Source: Streptomyces sp. ISL-10 | GTDB taxonomy: Bacteria > Actinomycetota > Actinomycetes > Streptomycetales > Streptomycetaceae | DNA length: 64,000 bases | Assembly (NCBI RefSeq): GCF_018614575.1 | Contig: NZ_JAGGOJ010000021.1 | Span: forward strand, 62,001 to 126,000 | Reading direction: 5' to 3' | Part shown: positions 17,374 through 25,980 of the stretch, piece after piece | Layout of the letters: every line of letters begins with the position of its first letter | How positions within the stretch are numbered: position 1 is the stretch's first letter | Notes under the pieces: model-generated | Databases searched by the model: none | What the model saw: the letters and a program-made list of their open reading frames with translations, nothing else | Told to the model about the DNA's origin: nothing | Program-made: the position numbers and the translations under genes

Positions 17374-17786
17374 CGTGGTGGGGACCCCTCTCGGCCGGAG
17401 GTGACCGGCCCGTACCCGCCGCTGTAGCGGCATTTTTCACAACATGTGGTGCACGTGGTGCTTTTGGTACGAGAAGTACGCATGAAGCGCGCCGTACACG
17501 GGGGCGAATCTCCCCTTGCTGCGGGAGTCTTCAACGCCGTCGCGATCACCCGCCAGACCCGGCGGGGAATGGTTGCTCAAACGTGATGCGTGACAGAGGG
17601 TTCCGTTATACGGACAGTGCCGACGGCTCAGCGGAACGCCATCTGCCTTGTAGTGGACAAAAGTTGAAAGAGTTTCATCAGGTGGACAACGCCACTGCAA
17701 ACGGCCGAAGGGGGCGATGAGGGATTACGCCCGTGGATTCACAGGCGATATCCCGTGCTGCACCGTTGTATTGGGGCCGAAAAAGG
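17374..17786 (-). promoter_or_regulatory. Upstream region of the peptide-transporter operon
   Basis: About 410 bp without a gene, upstream of the permease start. The octamer GTGGACAA (plus-strand reading) occurs at 17653-17660 and 17682-17689, 29 bp apart, in a locally AT-richer stretch, and TATAACG appears on the minus strand near 17605. These are candidate operator and -10 elements; exact promoter uncertain. Confidence 0.35.
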
Positions 17787-18578
17787 TCACTGGACACCCG
17801 GAGGCGGGTAACCGTAGCCGCCGCCCGGAGCCTGGGCCCCGCCGTGCGCCTCACGGTCGTAGAAGGGCCGGGCGTTCGCCCGCATCCACATCGTCACCGG
17901 GTCGTACTCGTCGGACATCGCGACCGTGGAGACCGGCAGTCCGTCGGGGACGGCGCCGATGGACTGCTGCATCATCGCCCGCGCCGCGTCGACCGCCTGG
18001 CGCCCGGTGTCGTACAGGTCGAGGCCGATGGCGAGGTACGCGGGTCCGACCGCCGGCTGCACCCAGGCGCGGCGCAGGGAGCGGACGGCCGGCGTGCGGT
18101 GCGCGTTCTGCGTGAGCAGTGCGTAGAACTGGGGAATCTCCACCGCCGGGTCCGACAGCCGCAGCGGTCCCGCGGGCATCCGGTCGAGTCCGGTGGCGAT
18201 ACGGCGCAGATCGAGCCACGGGATGCCGACGCCGCCGCCCGGGGCGTGCGGATTGAGCCAGATCCCCCAGCGCTCGGGATACAGGGCGCGGGCGATGTCA
18301 CGGCCGGTGACGACCTCGTGCGCACGGCTCCAGCCGGAGACGGCGAGCTCCTGCGCGGAGGTCACACAGGGCGCGTAGCCGACGCCGTCGACCTCCATGT
18401 TCCCGTACTGGGCGTCGGGTGCGCCGGGCTGCCCGTGCCACAGCAGCATCCAGATCCGTCCACCGGCCGGGTCGGCGAGGGCGTGCAGCAGTGCCTCGTA
18501 CGCGTCGTAGCGCCCCGGAGTCACCTGGCGCAGCATGTGCTCGACCTGCCCGGTCGCCGCGGTGCCTGACGCGCTCAC
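17787..18578 (-). CDS. SseB family protein (enhanced serine sensitivity)
   Basis: A 263-residue cytoplasmic protein of the SseB family, named from E. coli serine-sensitivity mutants; its biochemical role is not known. Recognisable segments are DAYEALLHALADPAGGRIWMLLWHG, WGIWLNPHAPGGGVGIPW, the C-terminal AWVQPAVGPAYLAIGLDLYD and the ending MWMRANARPFYDRE. A glycine/proline-rich tail (GGGYGYPPPGVQ) is disordered. A second SseB paralogue lies upstream on the same strand, 120 bp away. Proximity to the gcv-glyA-sdaA genes fits a link with serine metabolism, by inference. Confidence 0.88.
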   Translation of the reverse strand: MSASGTAATGQVEHMLRQVTPGRYDAYEALLHALADPAGGRIWMLLWHGQPGAPDAQYGNMEVDGVGYAPCVTSAQELAVSGWSRAHEVVTGRDIARALYPERWGIWLNPHAPGGGVGIPWLDLRRIATGLDRMPAGPLRLSDPAVEIPQFYALLTQNAHRTPAVRSLRRAWVQPAVGPAYLAIGLDLYDTGRQAVDAARAMMQQSIGAVPDGLPVSTVAMSDEYDPVTMWMRANARPFYDREAHGGAQAPGGGYGYPPPGVQ

Positions 18579-18698
18579 CTGGATTCCGCCCCTCGTTCGA
18601 TCCGTACCCGTGCCCGAGTGGTCCGCCCCCCGTGTCAGGGGACCTCTGGCCAGGTCATCAAACCAGCTTAAACGGGAGTCCTGGCACCGACTTGACTT

Positions 18699-19478
18699 CT
18701 ACAGGTGATGTCGTTGGTAGAAGGGCCGTACGCGCTCCAGCATCCAGTCGCCCACGGGGTCCTGCGCGACGTCCAGGAGGACGAGATTGACCGGCCAGGG
18801 AACCTGGACGCGGCCGAGCGCGCGGCCGAGCGCGTCCATGGGCGCGTTGCGGTCGGCGGCCTCCCACGGGGAGAGCTGGACACCGATGAACAGGGCCGGC
18901 GGCTCGCCCTCGACGGAGGCGAGGGCCCGGCGTGCGGTGGCCACGATGCCGACGGCCTCGAACTCCCCGGCCGCCGCCGCGAGAAAGTCGACGGGCTCCT
19001 CCTGCCAGTCCGGCTCGAAGAGCCGGACCCGGCCGCCGGAGGCGGGCCTTCCCTCATGGCCTTCGGCATGGGAGGTGCCCCCATGCGGCATGCGACCGAC
19101 GCGGCACAGTTCGGCGACCGCGGGCGGCGGGAGCGGGGCGCCGACGGTGCCGCCCGGGTTGACGGCGATGCCGAGCTGCGGCGGCAGGCCCCGGGCGAAT
19201 TCCCGCGCGGGGGCGACGGTGAAGGACATGTGGGAGCCCACGATGGCGAGGAACTGCTGCTCGGAGCTGAAGACGGGGACGTAGGGGGCGCCGTCGATGT
19301 CCATGGTGGGGAGATCGAGGCTCGCGCTGTCGGGCCCGCCGCCGTTGGGCAGGGGGACCCAGACGTGGCTGCGCCCGAGCACCTCGACGAGGCGGGCTCC
19401 GGCGGAGGGGGCGCCGACGGAGGCGGCGAGGGTCTCCTCCAGCTCGTTGCCGGGCCAGCCGCGGTACGGATTCTCCAT
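18699..19478 (-). CDS. SseB family protein, second paralogue
   Basis: A 259-residue paralogue of the neighbouring SseB protein. MENPYRGWPGNELEETLAA fixes the start; an N-terminal SseB domain (HVWVPLPNGGG, GAPYVPVFSSEQQFLAI) is followed by VAPAREFARGLPPQLGIAVNPGG and a C-terminal SseB_C-like part (PWPVNLVLLDVAQDP). Both proteins end in the same type of motif (ERVRPFYQRHHL here, ANARPFYDRE in the other). A small unusual insertion (HGGTSHAEGHEGRPA) sits near residue 150. Probably co-transcribed with the downstream paralogue. Confidence 0.86.
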   Translation of the reverse strand: MENPYRGWPGNELEETLAASVGAPSAGARLVEVLGRSHVWVPLPNGGGPDSASLDLPTMDIDGAPYVPVFSSEQQFLAIVGSHMSFTVAPAREFARGLPPQLGIAVNPGGTVGAPLPPPAVAELCRVGRMPHGGTSHAEGHEGRPASGGRVRLFEPDWQEEPVDFLAAAAGEFEAVGIVATARRALASVEGEPPALFIGVQLSPWEAADRNAPMDALGRALGRVQVPWPVNLVLLDVAQDPVGDWMLERVRPFYQRHHL

Positions 19479-19808
19479 GCGCTCGTCTCTTCCTCCCCGG
19501 GGCGGGGCCCCGGCACCTTGCGTGGTCGCGGCGACGACTCTAGTGGTGGCGGAGGCAGGCCGCGGCGCGGGGGCTCTTCCCCGGAGCGGGGGCTCGGCCC
19601 CGGCCCCCTTCGACCGCCCTCCGGACGGTCGCGGGGCCGCCGGCCGGGCGGCGCTGCGGCAGCCGCCCGCAGCCGGGCAGCCCGGCTCAACCCGACCGGA
19701 GGGACCCGTGCCGATCGGGGCCCGGGCAGCACTTCGCGCAACCGGTTCGGCGGACCACAACGAGCCCCGCCGGCGTATGAGGCGCGAGGCCCGGGCAGCG
19801 CGCCGATC
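19479..19808. other. GC-rich noncoding stretch between sseB and the tandem repeat
   Basis: No gene is supported. The sequence runs directly into the ~50-bp repeat array and has open frames on both strands only as arginine/proline/glycine-rich shadows. It presumably contains the promoter of the sseB pair. Confidence 0.5.
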
Positions 19809-20160
19809 CTCACGACAGCGCGGCACAGACAGACGGCCCCTCCAGTCGGCGCGCCCCCTCACGGGACCGGGCGCAGTCAGCCGACGCCTCCGGCGAGTAC
19901 GTCCACCCTCACGAGACTGCGGGCACAGGCGACGGGCACCTCCGGCCGGCGCCCCCACGCTCACGACAGCGCGGCACAGACAGACGGCCCCTCCAGTCGG
20001 CGCGCCCCCTCACGGGACCGGGGCGCAGTCAGCCGACGCCTCCGGCGAGTACGTCCACCCTCACGAGACTGCGGGCACAGGCGACGGGCACCTCCGGCCG
20101 GCGCGCCCAGGCTCACGACGGCGCGGCACAGGCGGCCGACGCTCCGGCAGGCGCGGCGTC
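19809..20160. repeat. Higher-order tandem repeat of ~50-bp units
   Basis: Seven related units each begin CTCACG at 19809, 19858, 19908, 19960, 20009, 20060 and 20112. Three successive units (49, 50 and 52 bp) make a 151-bp supra-unit, which is repeated almost exactly at 19960-20111 with a one-base insertion (CCGGG to CCGGGG); the seventh unit is partial. Units share the pattern CTCACG, a GGCACAG or GCGCAG core, GACGG and CCTCC. The insertion breaks any long frame, so the array is not coding. Confidence 0.9.
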
Positions 20161-20178
20161 GACGGCCCGGGCCTCGGG

Positions 20179-20850
20179 TCAGCTCGCCGTGAAGCCCAGC
20201 ACCCGCAGCGTCCCCGCAGCATCTCGGTCCAGCAGGACCGCCGAGGCGCAGCCCCGTGGTAGACGGCCCGATTCCGCGTCGGCGATCAGGCGGCCCACTG
20301 CCCGACGATGGCGGGCGAAGGCGTAGCCCGAGACGCCGCGGCCCCGCTCGCGCTGGCCCTCTCGTGCCACCCGGGGCGGCACGTCCAGCAGCACCAGATG
20401 GAGCGACGCACTCCGTCGCCGCGCCTCCCGCGCGAGCCAGCGCCGTACCCACGCCTGCGTGCCGCAGTCGTGCACGACGACGCTCTCCCCGGAGCGCAGG
20501 GCGCGCCACAGGCGCACGTAGTGCGCGACCCGCACGAAGGGGCGGTAGACGGCGTACGGCAGGAGGCGGGGCGTGCGCGCGTCCCACAGGTCGCGGGTGT
20601 CCTGCGAGTCGATCCCGCGGCCGGTCACCGCACGCTTTATCAGCGTGGTCTTGCCGCTTCCCGGCAGCCCTGAGACGACGACCACGTCACCGGCCGCGAA
20701 CACCAGGGCCCGCGGGCTGCTGCCCGCCCGGTCCCGCAGGTCTCGCAGCACGGGCGCGGGCACCCCGAGCAGATCACGGACGGGGACGCCCTGCTGGACG
20801 GGCATCCCCGCGGCCGTGGCGGCGTATGCGCCGGACCGCTGCAACATCAT
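20179..20850 (-). CDS. AAA/P-loop kinase-like ATPase
   Basis: A 223-residue cytoplasmic protein with one P-loop domain. Walker A is GLPGSGKTTLIKR near residue 60 and the whole chain resembles small nucleoside/zeta-toxin-like kinases (VVHDCGTQAWVRRWLAREARRRSASLHLVLLDVPPRVAREGQ reads as a Walker B strand plus lid, in pieces). Substrate unknown. Tandem ATGs at 20850 and 20847 follow GGGGGAGGGTG; the second is better spaced. It lies downstream of a divergent glycine-riboswitch operon and before the noncoding repeat array. Confidence 0.75.
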   Translation of the reverse strand: MMLQRSGAYAATAAGMPVQQGVPVRDLLGVPAPVLRDLRDRAGSSPRALVFAAGDVVVVSGLPGSGKTTLIKRAVTGRGIDSQDTRDLWDARTPRLLPYAVYRPFVRVAHYVRLWRALRSGESVVVHDCGTQAWVRRWLAREARRRSASLHLVLLDVPPRVAREGQRERGRGVSGYAFARHRRAVGRLIADAESGRLPRGCASAVLLDRDAAGTLRVLGFTAS

Positions 20851-21003
20851 CACCCTCCCCCAAGTCGGGTCACCCCACCCTTTCCCATGAAGTGTAAAGA
20901 ACTGGTAATACGGGACAACCGACTTTGCCACGGTCCGCGCGCCCCACAGCCGCCGCAGGCATGCAATGATGTGCGCGCCAACTGCATACCGGCCGCTTGA
21001 ATC

Positions 21004-21199
21004 CGCGCGGGAGAGTCCTGTCACCTGGTGTGACGGGCGCCGAAGGAGCAAGTTCCTCCCTTGAATCTCTCAGGCCCCGTACCGCGTGCGATGAGGCAGA
21101 TCTGAAAAGCGAGTCGCTCGAACGGCTCCACCCAAGGTGCAAACCACGACCATCCATACGCACGGTCGCGGCGAACCTCTCAGGTTCCGATGACAGATG
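21004..21199 (+). ncRNA. Glycine riboswitch (tandem aptamers)
   Basis: The leader of gcvT matches the glycine riboswitch. Aptamer 1 spans roughly 21004-21076, with GGGAGAGTCC at the 5' side, the conserved core CGCCGAAGGAGCAAG and the closing AATCTCTCAGG. Aptamer 2 spans about 21092-21199, with CAGATCTGAAAAGCGAG, ACCCAAGGTGCAAACC, GGCGAACCTCTCAGG and GATGACAGAT. Tandem aptamers bind glycine and usually turn on glycine-cleavage genes. The ribosome-binding site and gcvT start follow about 40 bp downstream, so control may be of translation or of early transcription. Confidence 0.9.
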
Positions 21200-21240
21200 G
21201 GGAGGATTGTCCTCGCAGCCATGCCCTGGGAGCCATACCT

Positions 21241-22356
21241 ATGAGCAATGCCCCCCGCCGTACAGCCCTCGATGCCCTGCATCGTTCGCTGGACGCGACC
21301 ATGACCGACTTCGCCGGCTGGGACATGCCGCTGCGTTACGCCAGTGAGCGTGACGAGCACAACGCCGTGCGTACGACGGCCGGCCTCTTCGACCTCTCGC
21401 ACATGGGCGAGATCACCGTCACCGGCCCGCAGGCCGTGGACGTCCTCGATTACGCGCTCGTCGGCAACATCGGCACCGTGGGCCTCGGCCGGGCCCGCTA
21501 CACGATGATCTGCCAGGAGGACGGCGGCATCGTCGACGACCTGATCGTCTACCGCCTGGACGAGACCGAGTACATGGTCGTCGCCAACGCGGGCAACGCG
21601 CAGATCGTCCTGGACGCGCTCACCGGGCGTGCGGCCGGTTTCGACGCGGAGGTGCGCGACGACCGTGACGCGTACGCGCTGATCGCGGTGCAGGGCCCCG
21701 AGTCCCCCGGCATCCTCGCGTCGCTCACCGACGCCGACCTCGACGGCCTGAAGTACTACGCGGGCCTGCCGGGCACCGTCGCGGGCGTCCCGGCCCTGAT
21801 CGCCCGTACGGGCTACACCGGCGAGGACGGTTTCGAACTGTTCGTCGAGCCGCAGTACGCCGAGAAGCTGTGGCAGGCGCTCACCGAGGCGGGCGCCCCG
21901 GTCGGCCTGATCCCGTGCGGCCTGTCCTGCCGCGACACGCTGCGCCTGGAGGCGGGCATGCCGCTGTACGGGCACGAGCTGACCACCGCGCTCACCCCGT
22001 TCGACGCGGGTCTCGGCCGGGTCGTGAAGTTCGAGAAGGACGGCGACTTCGTCGGCCGCGATGCGCTGCGGGCCGCGGCCGAGCGCGCCGAGACGGCGCC
22101 GCCGCGCAAGCTCGTCGGGCTGATCGCCGAGGGCCGCCGCGTCCCGCGCGCCGGAATGGACGTGGTCGTCGGCGGCCAGGTCATCGGCACGGTCACGTCG
22201 GGCGCGCCGAGCCCGACCCTCGGCAAGCCGATCGCCATGGCGTATGTGGACGCCGCCCATGCCACGCCGGGCACGCCGGGCGTCGGCGTCGACATCCGCG
22301 GCACGCACGAGCCGTACGAGGTCGTGGCGCTGCCGTTCTACAAGCGCCAGAAGTGA
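21241..22356 (+). CDS. gcvT: Glycine cleavage system T protein (aminomethyltransferase)
   Basis: A 371-residue enzyme that moves the methylene group from aminomethyl-lipoyl H-protein to tetrahydrofolate, releasing ammonia. Characteristic segments are MTDFAGWDMPLRY, FDLSHMGEI, GYTGEDGFELF, GLSCRDTLRLEAGMPLYGHEL and the C-terminal KPIAMAYVD. Length matches the family. The ATG at 21241 is preceded by GGGAG at eight bases. It is the first gene after the glycine riboswitch, followed by gcvH and glyA. The P protein gene is not in this window. Confidence 0.97.
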   Translation: MSNAPRRTALDALHRSLDATMTDFAGWDMPLRYASERDEHNAVRTTAGLFDLSHMGEITVTGPQAVDVLDYALVGNIGTVGLGRARYTMICQEDGGIVDDLIVYRLDETEYMVVANAGNAQIVLDALTGRAAGFDAEVRDDRDAYALIAVQGPESPGILASLTDADLDGLKYYAGLPGTVAGVPALIARTGYTGEDGFELFVEPQYAEKLWQALTEAGAPVGLIPCGLSCRDTLRLEAGMPLYGHELTTALTPFDAGLGRVVKFEKDGDFVGRDALRAAAERAETAPPRKLVGLIAEGRRVPRAGMDVVVGGQVIGTVTSGAPSPTLGKPIAMAYVDAAHATPGTPGVGVDIRGTHEPYEVVALPFYKRQK

Positions 22357-22414
22357 TCGCCCGCACCCTCTCTTCGTTCACCACCACTCCCCCGCGTACA
22401 GGAGAATTCTGGTC

Positions 22415-22789
22415 ATGAGCAACCCCCAGCAGCTGCGGTACAGCAAGGAGCACGAGTGGCTGTCGGCCGCCGAGGACGGCGTGTCGACGGTCGGCATCAC
22501 GGAGCACGCGGCCAACGCGCTCGGCGACGTGGTGTACGTCCAGCTTCCCGAGGTCGGTGACACGGTGACCGCGGGCGAGACCTGCGGCGAGCTGGAGTCC
22601 ACCAAGTCGGTCAGCGATCTGTACTCCCCGGTCAGCGGTGAGGTCACCGCGACCAACGAGGACGTCGTCAACGACCCGTCGCTGGTGAACTCCGCGCCCT
22701 TCGAGGGCGGTTGGCTGTTCAAGGTGCGCGTCGCCGAGGAGCCGAAGGACCTGCTCTCCGCCGACGAGTACACCGATTTCGCGGGCTGA
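22415..22789 (+). CDS. gcvH: Glycine cleavage system H protein
   Basis: A 124-residue lipoyl carrier protein that shuttles the aminomethyl group between the P, T and L proteins. Lipoylation occurs at K64 in ESTKSVSDLYSP. RYSKEHEW, VGITEHAANALGDVVYVQLP and the C-terminal GGWLFKV are standard. The ATG at 22415 has GGAG upstream. It lies 58 bp after gcvT and 23 bp before glyA, consistent with one riboswitch-controlled transcript. Confidence 0.97.
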   Translation: MSNPQQLRYSKEHEWLSAAEDGVSTVGITEHAANALGDVVYVQLPEVGDTVTAGETCGELESTKSVSDLYSPVSGEVTATNEDVVNDPSLVNSAPFEGGWLFKVRVAEEPKDLLSADEYTDFAG

Positions 22790-22812
22790 CCCAAGACCTT
22801 AGGGACCGAGTG

Positions 22813-24072
22813 ATGTCGCTTCTCAACACCCCTCTTCATGAGCTGGACCCGGATGTCGCCGCCACGGTCGACGCCGAGCTCCACCGCCAGCAGTCCACCC
22901 TCGAGATGATCGCGTCGGAGAACTTCGCCCCCGTCGCGGTCATGGAGGCCCAGGGCTCCGTCCTGACCAACAAGTACGCCGAGGGCTACCCCGGCCGCCG
23001 CTACTACGGCGGCTGCGAGCACGTCGACGTGGTCGAGCAGATCGCGATCGACCGCATCAAGGCGCTGTTCGGCGCGGAGCACGCCAACGTGCAGCCCCAC
23101 TCGGGCGCGCAGGCCAACGCGGCCGCGATGTTCGCGCTGCTCAAGCCGGGCGACACCATCATGGGCCTCAACCTCGCCCACGGCGGTCACCTGACCCACG
23201 GCATGAAGATCAACTTCTCCGGCAAGCTCTACAACGTGGTCGCCTACCACGTCGACGACGCCACCGGCCAGGTCGACATGGCCGAGGTCGAAAAGCTCGC
23301 CAAGGAGTTCAAGCCGAAGCTCATCGTGGCCGGCTGGTCCGCCTACCCCCGCCAGCTGGACTTCGCCGCCTTCCGCCGCATCGCGGACGAGGTCGGCGCC
23401 TACCTGATGGTCGACATGGCCCACTTCGCGGGCCTCGTCGCCGCGGGCCTGCACCCCAACCCGGTGCCGCACGCCCACGTGGTCACCACCACCACGCACA
23501 AGACCCTCGGCGGTCCGCGCGGCGGCGTGATCCTGTCCACGGCCGAGCTCGCCAAGAAGATCAACTCCGCGGTCTTCCCCGGCCAGCAGGGCGGACCCCT
23601 GGAGCACGTCATCGCGGCCAAGGCGGTCTCCTTCAAGATCGCCGCCTCCGAGGAGTTCAAGGAGCGCCAGCAGCGCACCCTGGACGGCGCCCGCATCCTC
23701 GCCGAGCGCCTCGTCCAGCCGGACGTCACCGCCCACGGCGTCTCCGTCCTGTCCGGCGGCACCGACGTCCACCTCGTCCTGGTCGACCTGCGCAACAGCG
23801 AGCTCGACGGTCAGCAGGCCGAGGACCGCCTCCACGAGGTCGGCATCACCGTCAACCGCAACGCCATCCCCAACGACCCGCGGCCGCCGATGGTCACCTC
23901 GGGTCTGCGGATCGGCACCCCGGCCCTCGCCACCCGCGGCTTCACCACCGAGGACTTCACCGAGGTCGCCGACATCATCGCCGAGGCGCTGAAGCCGTCG
24001 TACGACGTGACGGCGCTGCGCGCACGGGTGACCGCCCTGGCCGAGAAGCACCCGCTCTACCCCGGACTGTGA
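22813..24072 (+). CDS. glyA: Serine hydroxymethyltransferase
   Basis: A 419-residue PLP enzyme that interconverts serine and glycine with tetrahydrofolate, the main source of one-carbon units. The PLP lysine is K230 in TTTTHKTLGGPRGG. Other family blocks are QQSTLEMIASENF, NKYAEGYPGRRYYGGCE, VQPHSGAQAN and RIGTPALATRGF. Placed after gcvT and gcvH, it allows glycine cleavage and serine formation to be tuned together. A strong hairpin follows before sdaA. Confidence 0.97.
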   Translation: MSLLNTPLHELDPDVAATVDAELHRQQSTLEMIASENFAPVAVMEAQGSVLTNKYAEGYPGRRYYGGCEHVDVVEQIAIDRIKALFGAEHANVQPHSGAQANAAAMFALLKPGDTIMGLNLAHGGHLTHGMKINFSGKLYNVVAYHVDDATGQVDMAEVEKLAKEFKPKLIVAGWSAYPRQLDFAAFRRIADEVGAYLMVDMAHFAGLVAAGLHPNPVPHAHVVTTTTHKTLGGPRGGVILSTAELAKKINSAVFPGQQGGPLEHVIAAKAVSFKIAASEEFKERQQRTLDGARILAERLVQPDVTAHGVSVLSGGTDVHLVLVDLRNSELDGQQAEDRLHEVGITVNRNAIPNDPRPPMVTSGLRIGTPALATRGFTTEDFTEVADIIAEALKPSYDVTALRARVTALAEKHPLYPGL

Positions 24073-24106
24073 CGGATCTCCCGTAACAGCCCGGAGCAAA
24101 ACAAAA

Positions 24107-24144
24107 GGGGCACCGCGCACACTGGACCGTGAGCGCGGTGCCCC
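24107..24144 (+). terminator. Hairpin terminator after glyA
   Basis: A perfect 12-bp stem, GGGGCACCGCGC pairing with GCGCGGTGCCCC, with a 14-base loop, lies 34 bp after the glyA stop. It has no T-run, as is usual in Streptomyces. It probably ends or reduces transcription from gcvT-gcvH-glyA ahead of sdaA. Confidence 0.8.
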
Positions 24145-24228
24145 GCACCACGTAAGCAGCACGTTTGCACGCATTGCCTCTGCACCACCCGGCAGACAAC
24201 GGCGTCTACCACCCACAAGGAGTTCTCC

Positions 24229-25596
24229 GTGGCCCTCTCGGTCTTCGACCTGTTCTCGATCGGTATCGGCCCGTCCAGCTCCCACACGGTGGGCCCGATG
24301 CGCGCCGCCCGGATGTTCGCCCGGCGGCTGAAGAACGAGGGCATGCTGGCCCACACCGCCTCGATACGGGCCGAGCTGTACGGCTCGCTCGGCGCGACCG
24401 GCCACGGCCACGGCACCCCGAAGGCGGTGCTGCTCGGCCTGGCGGGCAACTCTCCGCGCACGGTCGACGTCGAGAGCGCCGACGACCAGGTCGAGCAGAT
24501 CAAGGCGGAGAAGCGCATCAGCCTGCTCGGCATGCACGAGATCGGCTTCGACTTCGATACGGACCTGGTCCTGCACCGCCGCAAGGCGCTGCCCTACCAC
24601 GCCAACGGCATGACGCTGTGGGCGTACGACGCCGACGGCACCGCCCTGTTGGAGAAGACGTACTACTCGGTCGGCGGCGGCTTCGTCGTCGACGAGGACG
24701 CGGTCGGCGAGGACCGGATCAAGCTCGACGACACCGTACTGAAGCACCCCTTCCGCACCGGCGACGAGCTGCTGCGCCTCACCCGGGAAACCGGTCTGTC
24801 GATCTCCGCGCTGATGCTGGAGAACGAGAAGGCCTGGCGCACCGAGGAGGAGATCCGCGAGGGCCTGCTGGAGATCTGGCGGGTGATGCAGGCGTGCGTG
24901 TCCCGCGGCATGTCCCGCGAGGGCATCCTGCCCGGCGGACTGAAGGTCCGCCGCCGCGCGGCCACCACTGCCCGCAAGCTGCGCTCCGAGGGCGACCCGC
25001 AGGCGCTCGCGATGGAGTGGATCACGCTCTACGCGATGGCCGTGAACGAGGAGAACGCCGCGGGCGGCCGCGTCGTCACCGCGCCGACCAACGGCGCGGC
25101 GGGGATCATCCCGGCGGTGCTGCACTACTACGTGAACTTCGTCCCCGGCGCCGACGAAGAGGGGATCGTCGACTTCCTGCTCGCGGCCGGCGCGATCGGC
25201 ATGCTCTTCAAGGAGAACGCCTCGATCTCCGGCGCCGAGGTCGGCTGCCAGGGCGAGGTCGGCTCCGCCTGCTCGATGGCGGCGGGCGCGCTCGCCGAGG
25301 TCCTCGGGGGCTCCCCGGAGCAGGTCGAGAACGCCGCGGAGATCGGCATGGAGCACAACCTGGGTCTCACCTGCGACCCGGTCGGCGGCCTCGTCCAGAT
25401 CCCGTGCATCGAGCGCAACGGCATGGCCGCGGTCAAGGCGGTCACCGCGGCCCGCATGGCGATGCGCGGCGACGGCACCCACAAGGTCTCCCTCGACAAG
25501 GTCATCAAGACCATGAAGGACACCGGGGCGGACATGTCGGTGAAGTACAAGGAGACCGCGCGCGGCGGGCTCGCGGTGAACATCATCGAGTGCTGA
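24229..25596 (+). CDS. sdaA: L-serine ammonia-lyase (iron-sulfur serine deaminase)
   Basis: A 455-residue single-chain enzyme converting L-serine to pyruvate and ammonia. The start is GTG at 24229 with AAGGAG seven bases upstream. FDLFSIGIGPSSSHTVGPMRAA is the beta-domain signature. Cysteines expected to hold the 4Fe-4S cluster are visible at C340 and C348 (GCQGEVGSACS), C382 (LTCDPVGG) and C393 (IPCIERN). It follows the glycine/serine genes, so excess serine made by GlyA could be drained to pyruvate. The leader between the terminator and the start is about 80 bp. Confidence 0.96.
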   Translation: MALSVFDLFSIGIGPSSSHTVGPMRAARMFARRLKNEGMLAHTASIRAELYGSLGATGHGHGTPKAVLLGLAGNSPRTVDVESADDQVEQIKAEKRISLLGMHEIGFDFDTDLVLHRRKALPYHANGMTLWAYDADGTALLEKTYYSVGGGFVVDEDAVGEDRIKLDDTVLKHPFRTGDELLRLTRETGLSISALMLENEKAWRTEEEIREGLLEIWRVMQACVSRGMSREGILPGGLKVRRRAATTARKLRSEGDPQALAMEWITLYAMAVNEENAAGGRVVTAPTNGAAGIIPAVLHYYVNFVPGADEEGIVDFLLAAGAIGMLFKENASISGAEVGCQGEVGSACSMAAGALAEVLGGSPEQVENAAEIGMEHNLGLTCDPVGGLVQIPCIERNGMAAVKAVTAARMAMRGDGTHKVSLDKVIKTMKDTGADMSVKYKETARGGLAVNIIEC

Positions 25597-25611
25597 GCGA
25601 TCAACCATGGC

Positions 25612-25654
25612 ATACGGGCGGCCCCCGGCGTTTCCCGCCGGGGGCCGCCCGTAT
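25612..25654. terminator. Perfect 19-bp bidirectional terminator
   Basis: ATACGGGCGGCCCCCGGCG pairs perfectly with CGCCGGGGGCCGCCCGTAT across the five-base loop TTTCC. It lies between the convergent sdaA and EF-hand genes, 16 bp after the sdaA stop and 12 bp from the EF-hand stop, and should end both transcripts. Confidence 0.9.
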
Positions 25655-25665
25655 GTCCCGCTGCG

Positions 25666-25881
25666 TCAGGCCTTGTTCAGGTGGGACCAGAACTCGTCGA
25701 ACGACAGGAGCTTGTCCTTGTCGGTGTCCTGCGCGGCGATCACGGCCTCGGCGACTGCCTCGGTGACGTTCCAGTCACCCATCTGAGCCATCGCCGTCTT
25801 GTACTCGGCCGCAGTGATGAAGCCGTCGCCGTCCGCGTCGTACCGATCGAACGCCTTGCGTGCTGCCTCGATGTCCGCCAC
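25666..25881 (-). CDS. EF-hand calcium-binding protein
   Basis: A 71-residue calmodulin-like protein with two EF-hands. Loop 1 is DADGDGFITAAE with all calcium ligands; loop 2 is DTDKDKLLSFDE, where the position-6 glycine is replaced by lysine, which may lower affinity. No signal peptide, so it is probably a cytoplasmic calcium buffer or sensor, as in other Streptomyces calmodulin-like proteins (CabB to CabE type). The GTG at 25881 gives VADIEAARKAFDRYD, the usual beginning; an ATG at 25935 would add 18 residues. Confidence 0.88.
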   Translation of the reverse strand: MADIEAARKAFDRYDADGDGFITAAEYKTAMAQMGDWNVTEAVAEAVIAAQDTDKDKLLSFDEFWSHLNKA

Positions 25882-25980
25882 CGGTCCACCCCTTCTTGGT
25901 GCATTACTGACGGGGGTCAGATTATCGGCCCACATGGCGGATCATGGACGGGAGCCCGGACGGCGGGCGGGGGGCGAGCG

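Noticed and set aside
19809..20160. CRISPR array.
   Set aside because: The ~50-bp units are contiguous and resemble each other along their whole length; there are no unique spacers and no cas genes in the window.
22378..25608. A 1076-codon minus-strand frame opposite gcvH, glyA and sdaA.
   Set aside because: It runs antisense to three strongly conserved genes and carries no motif.
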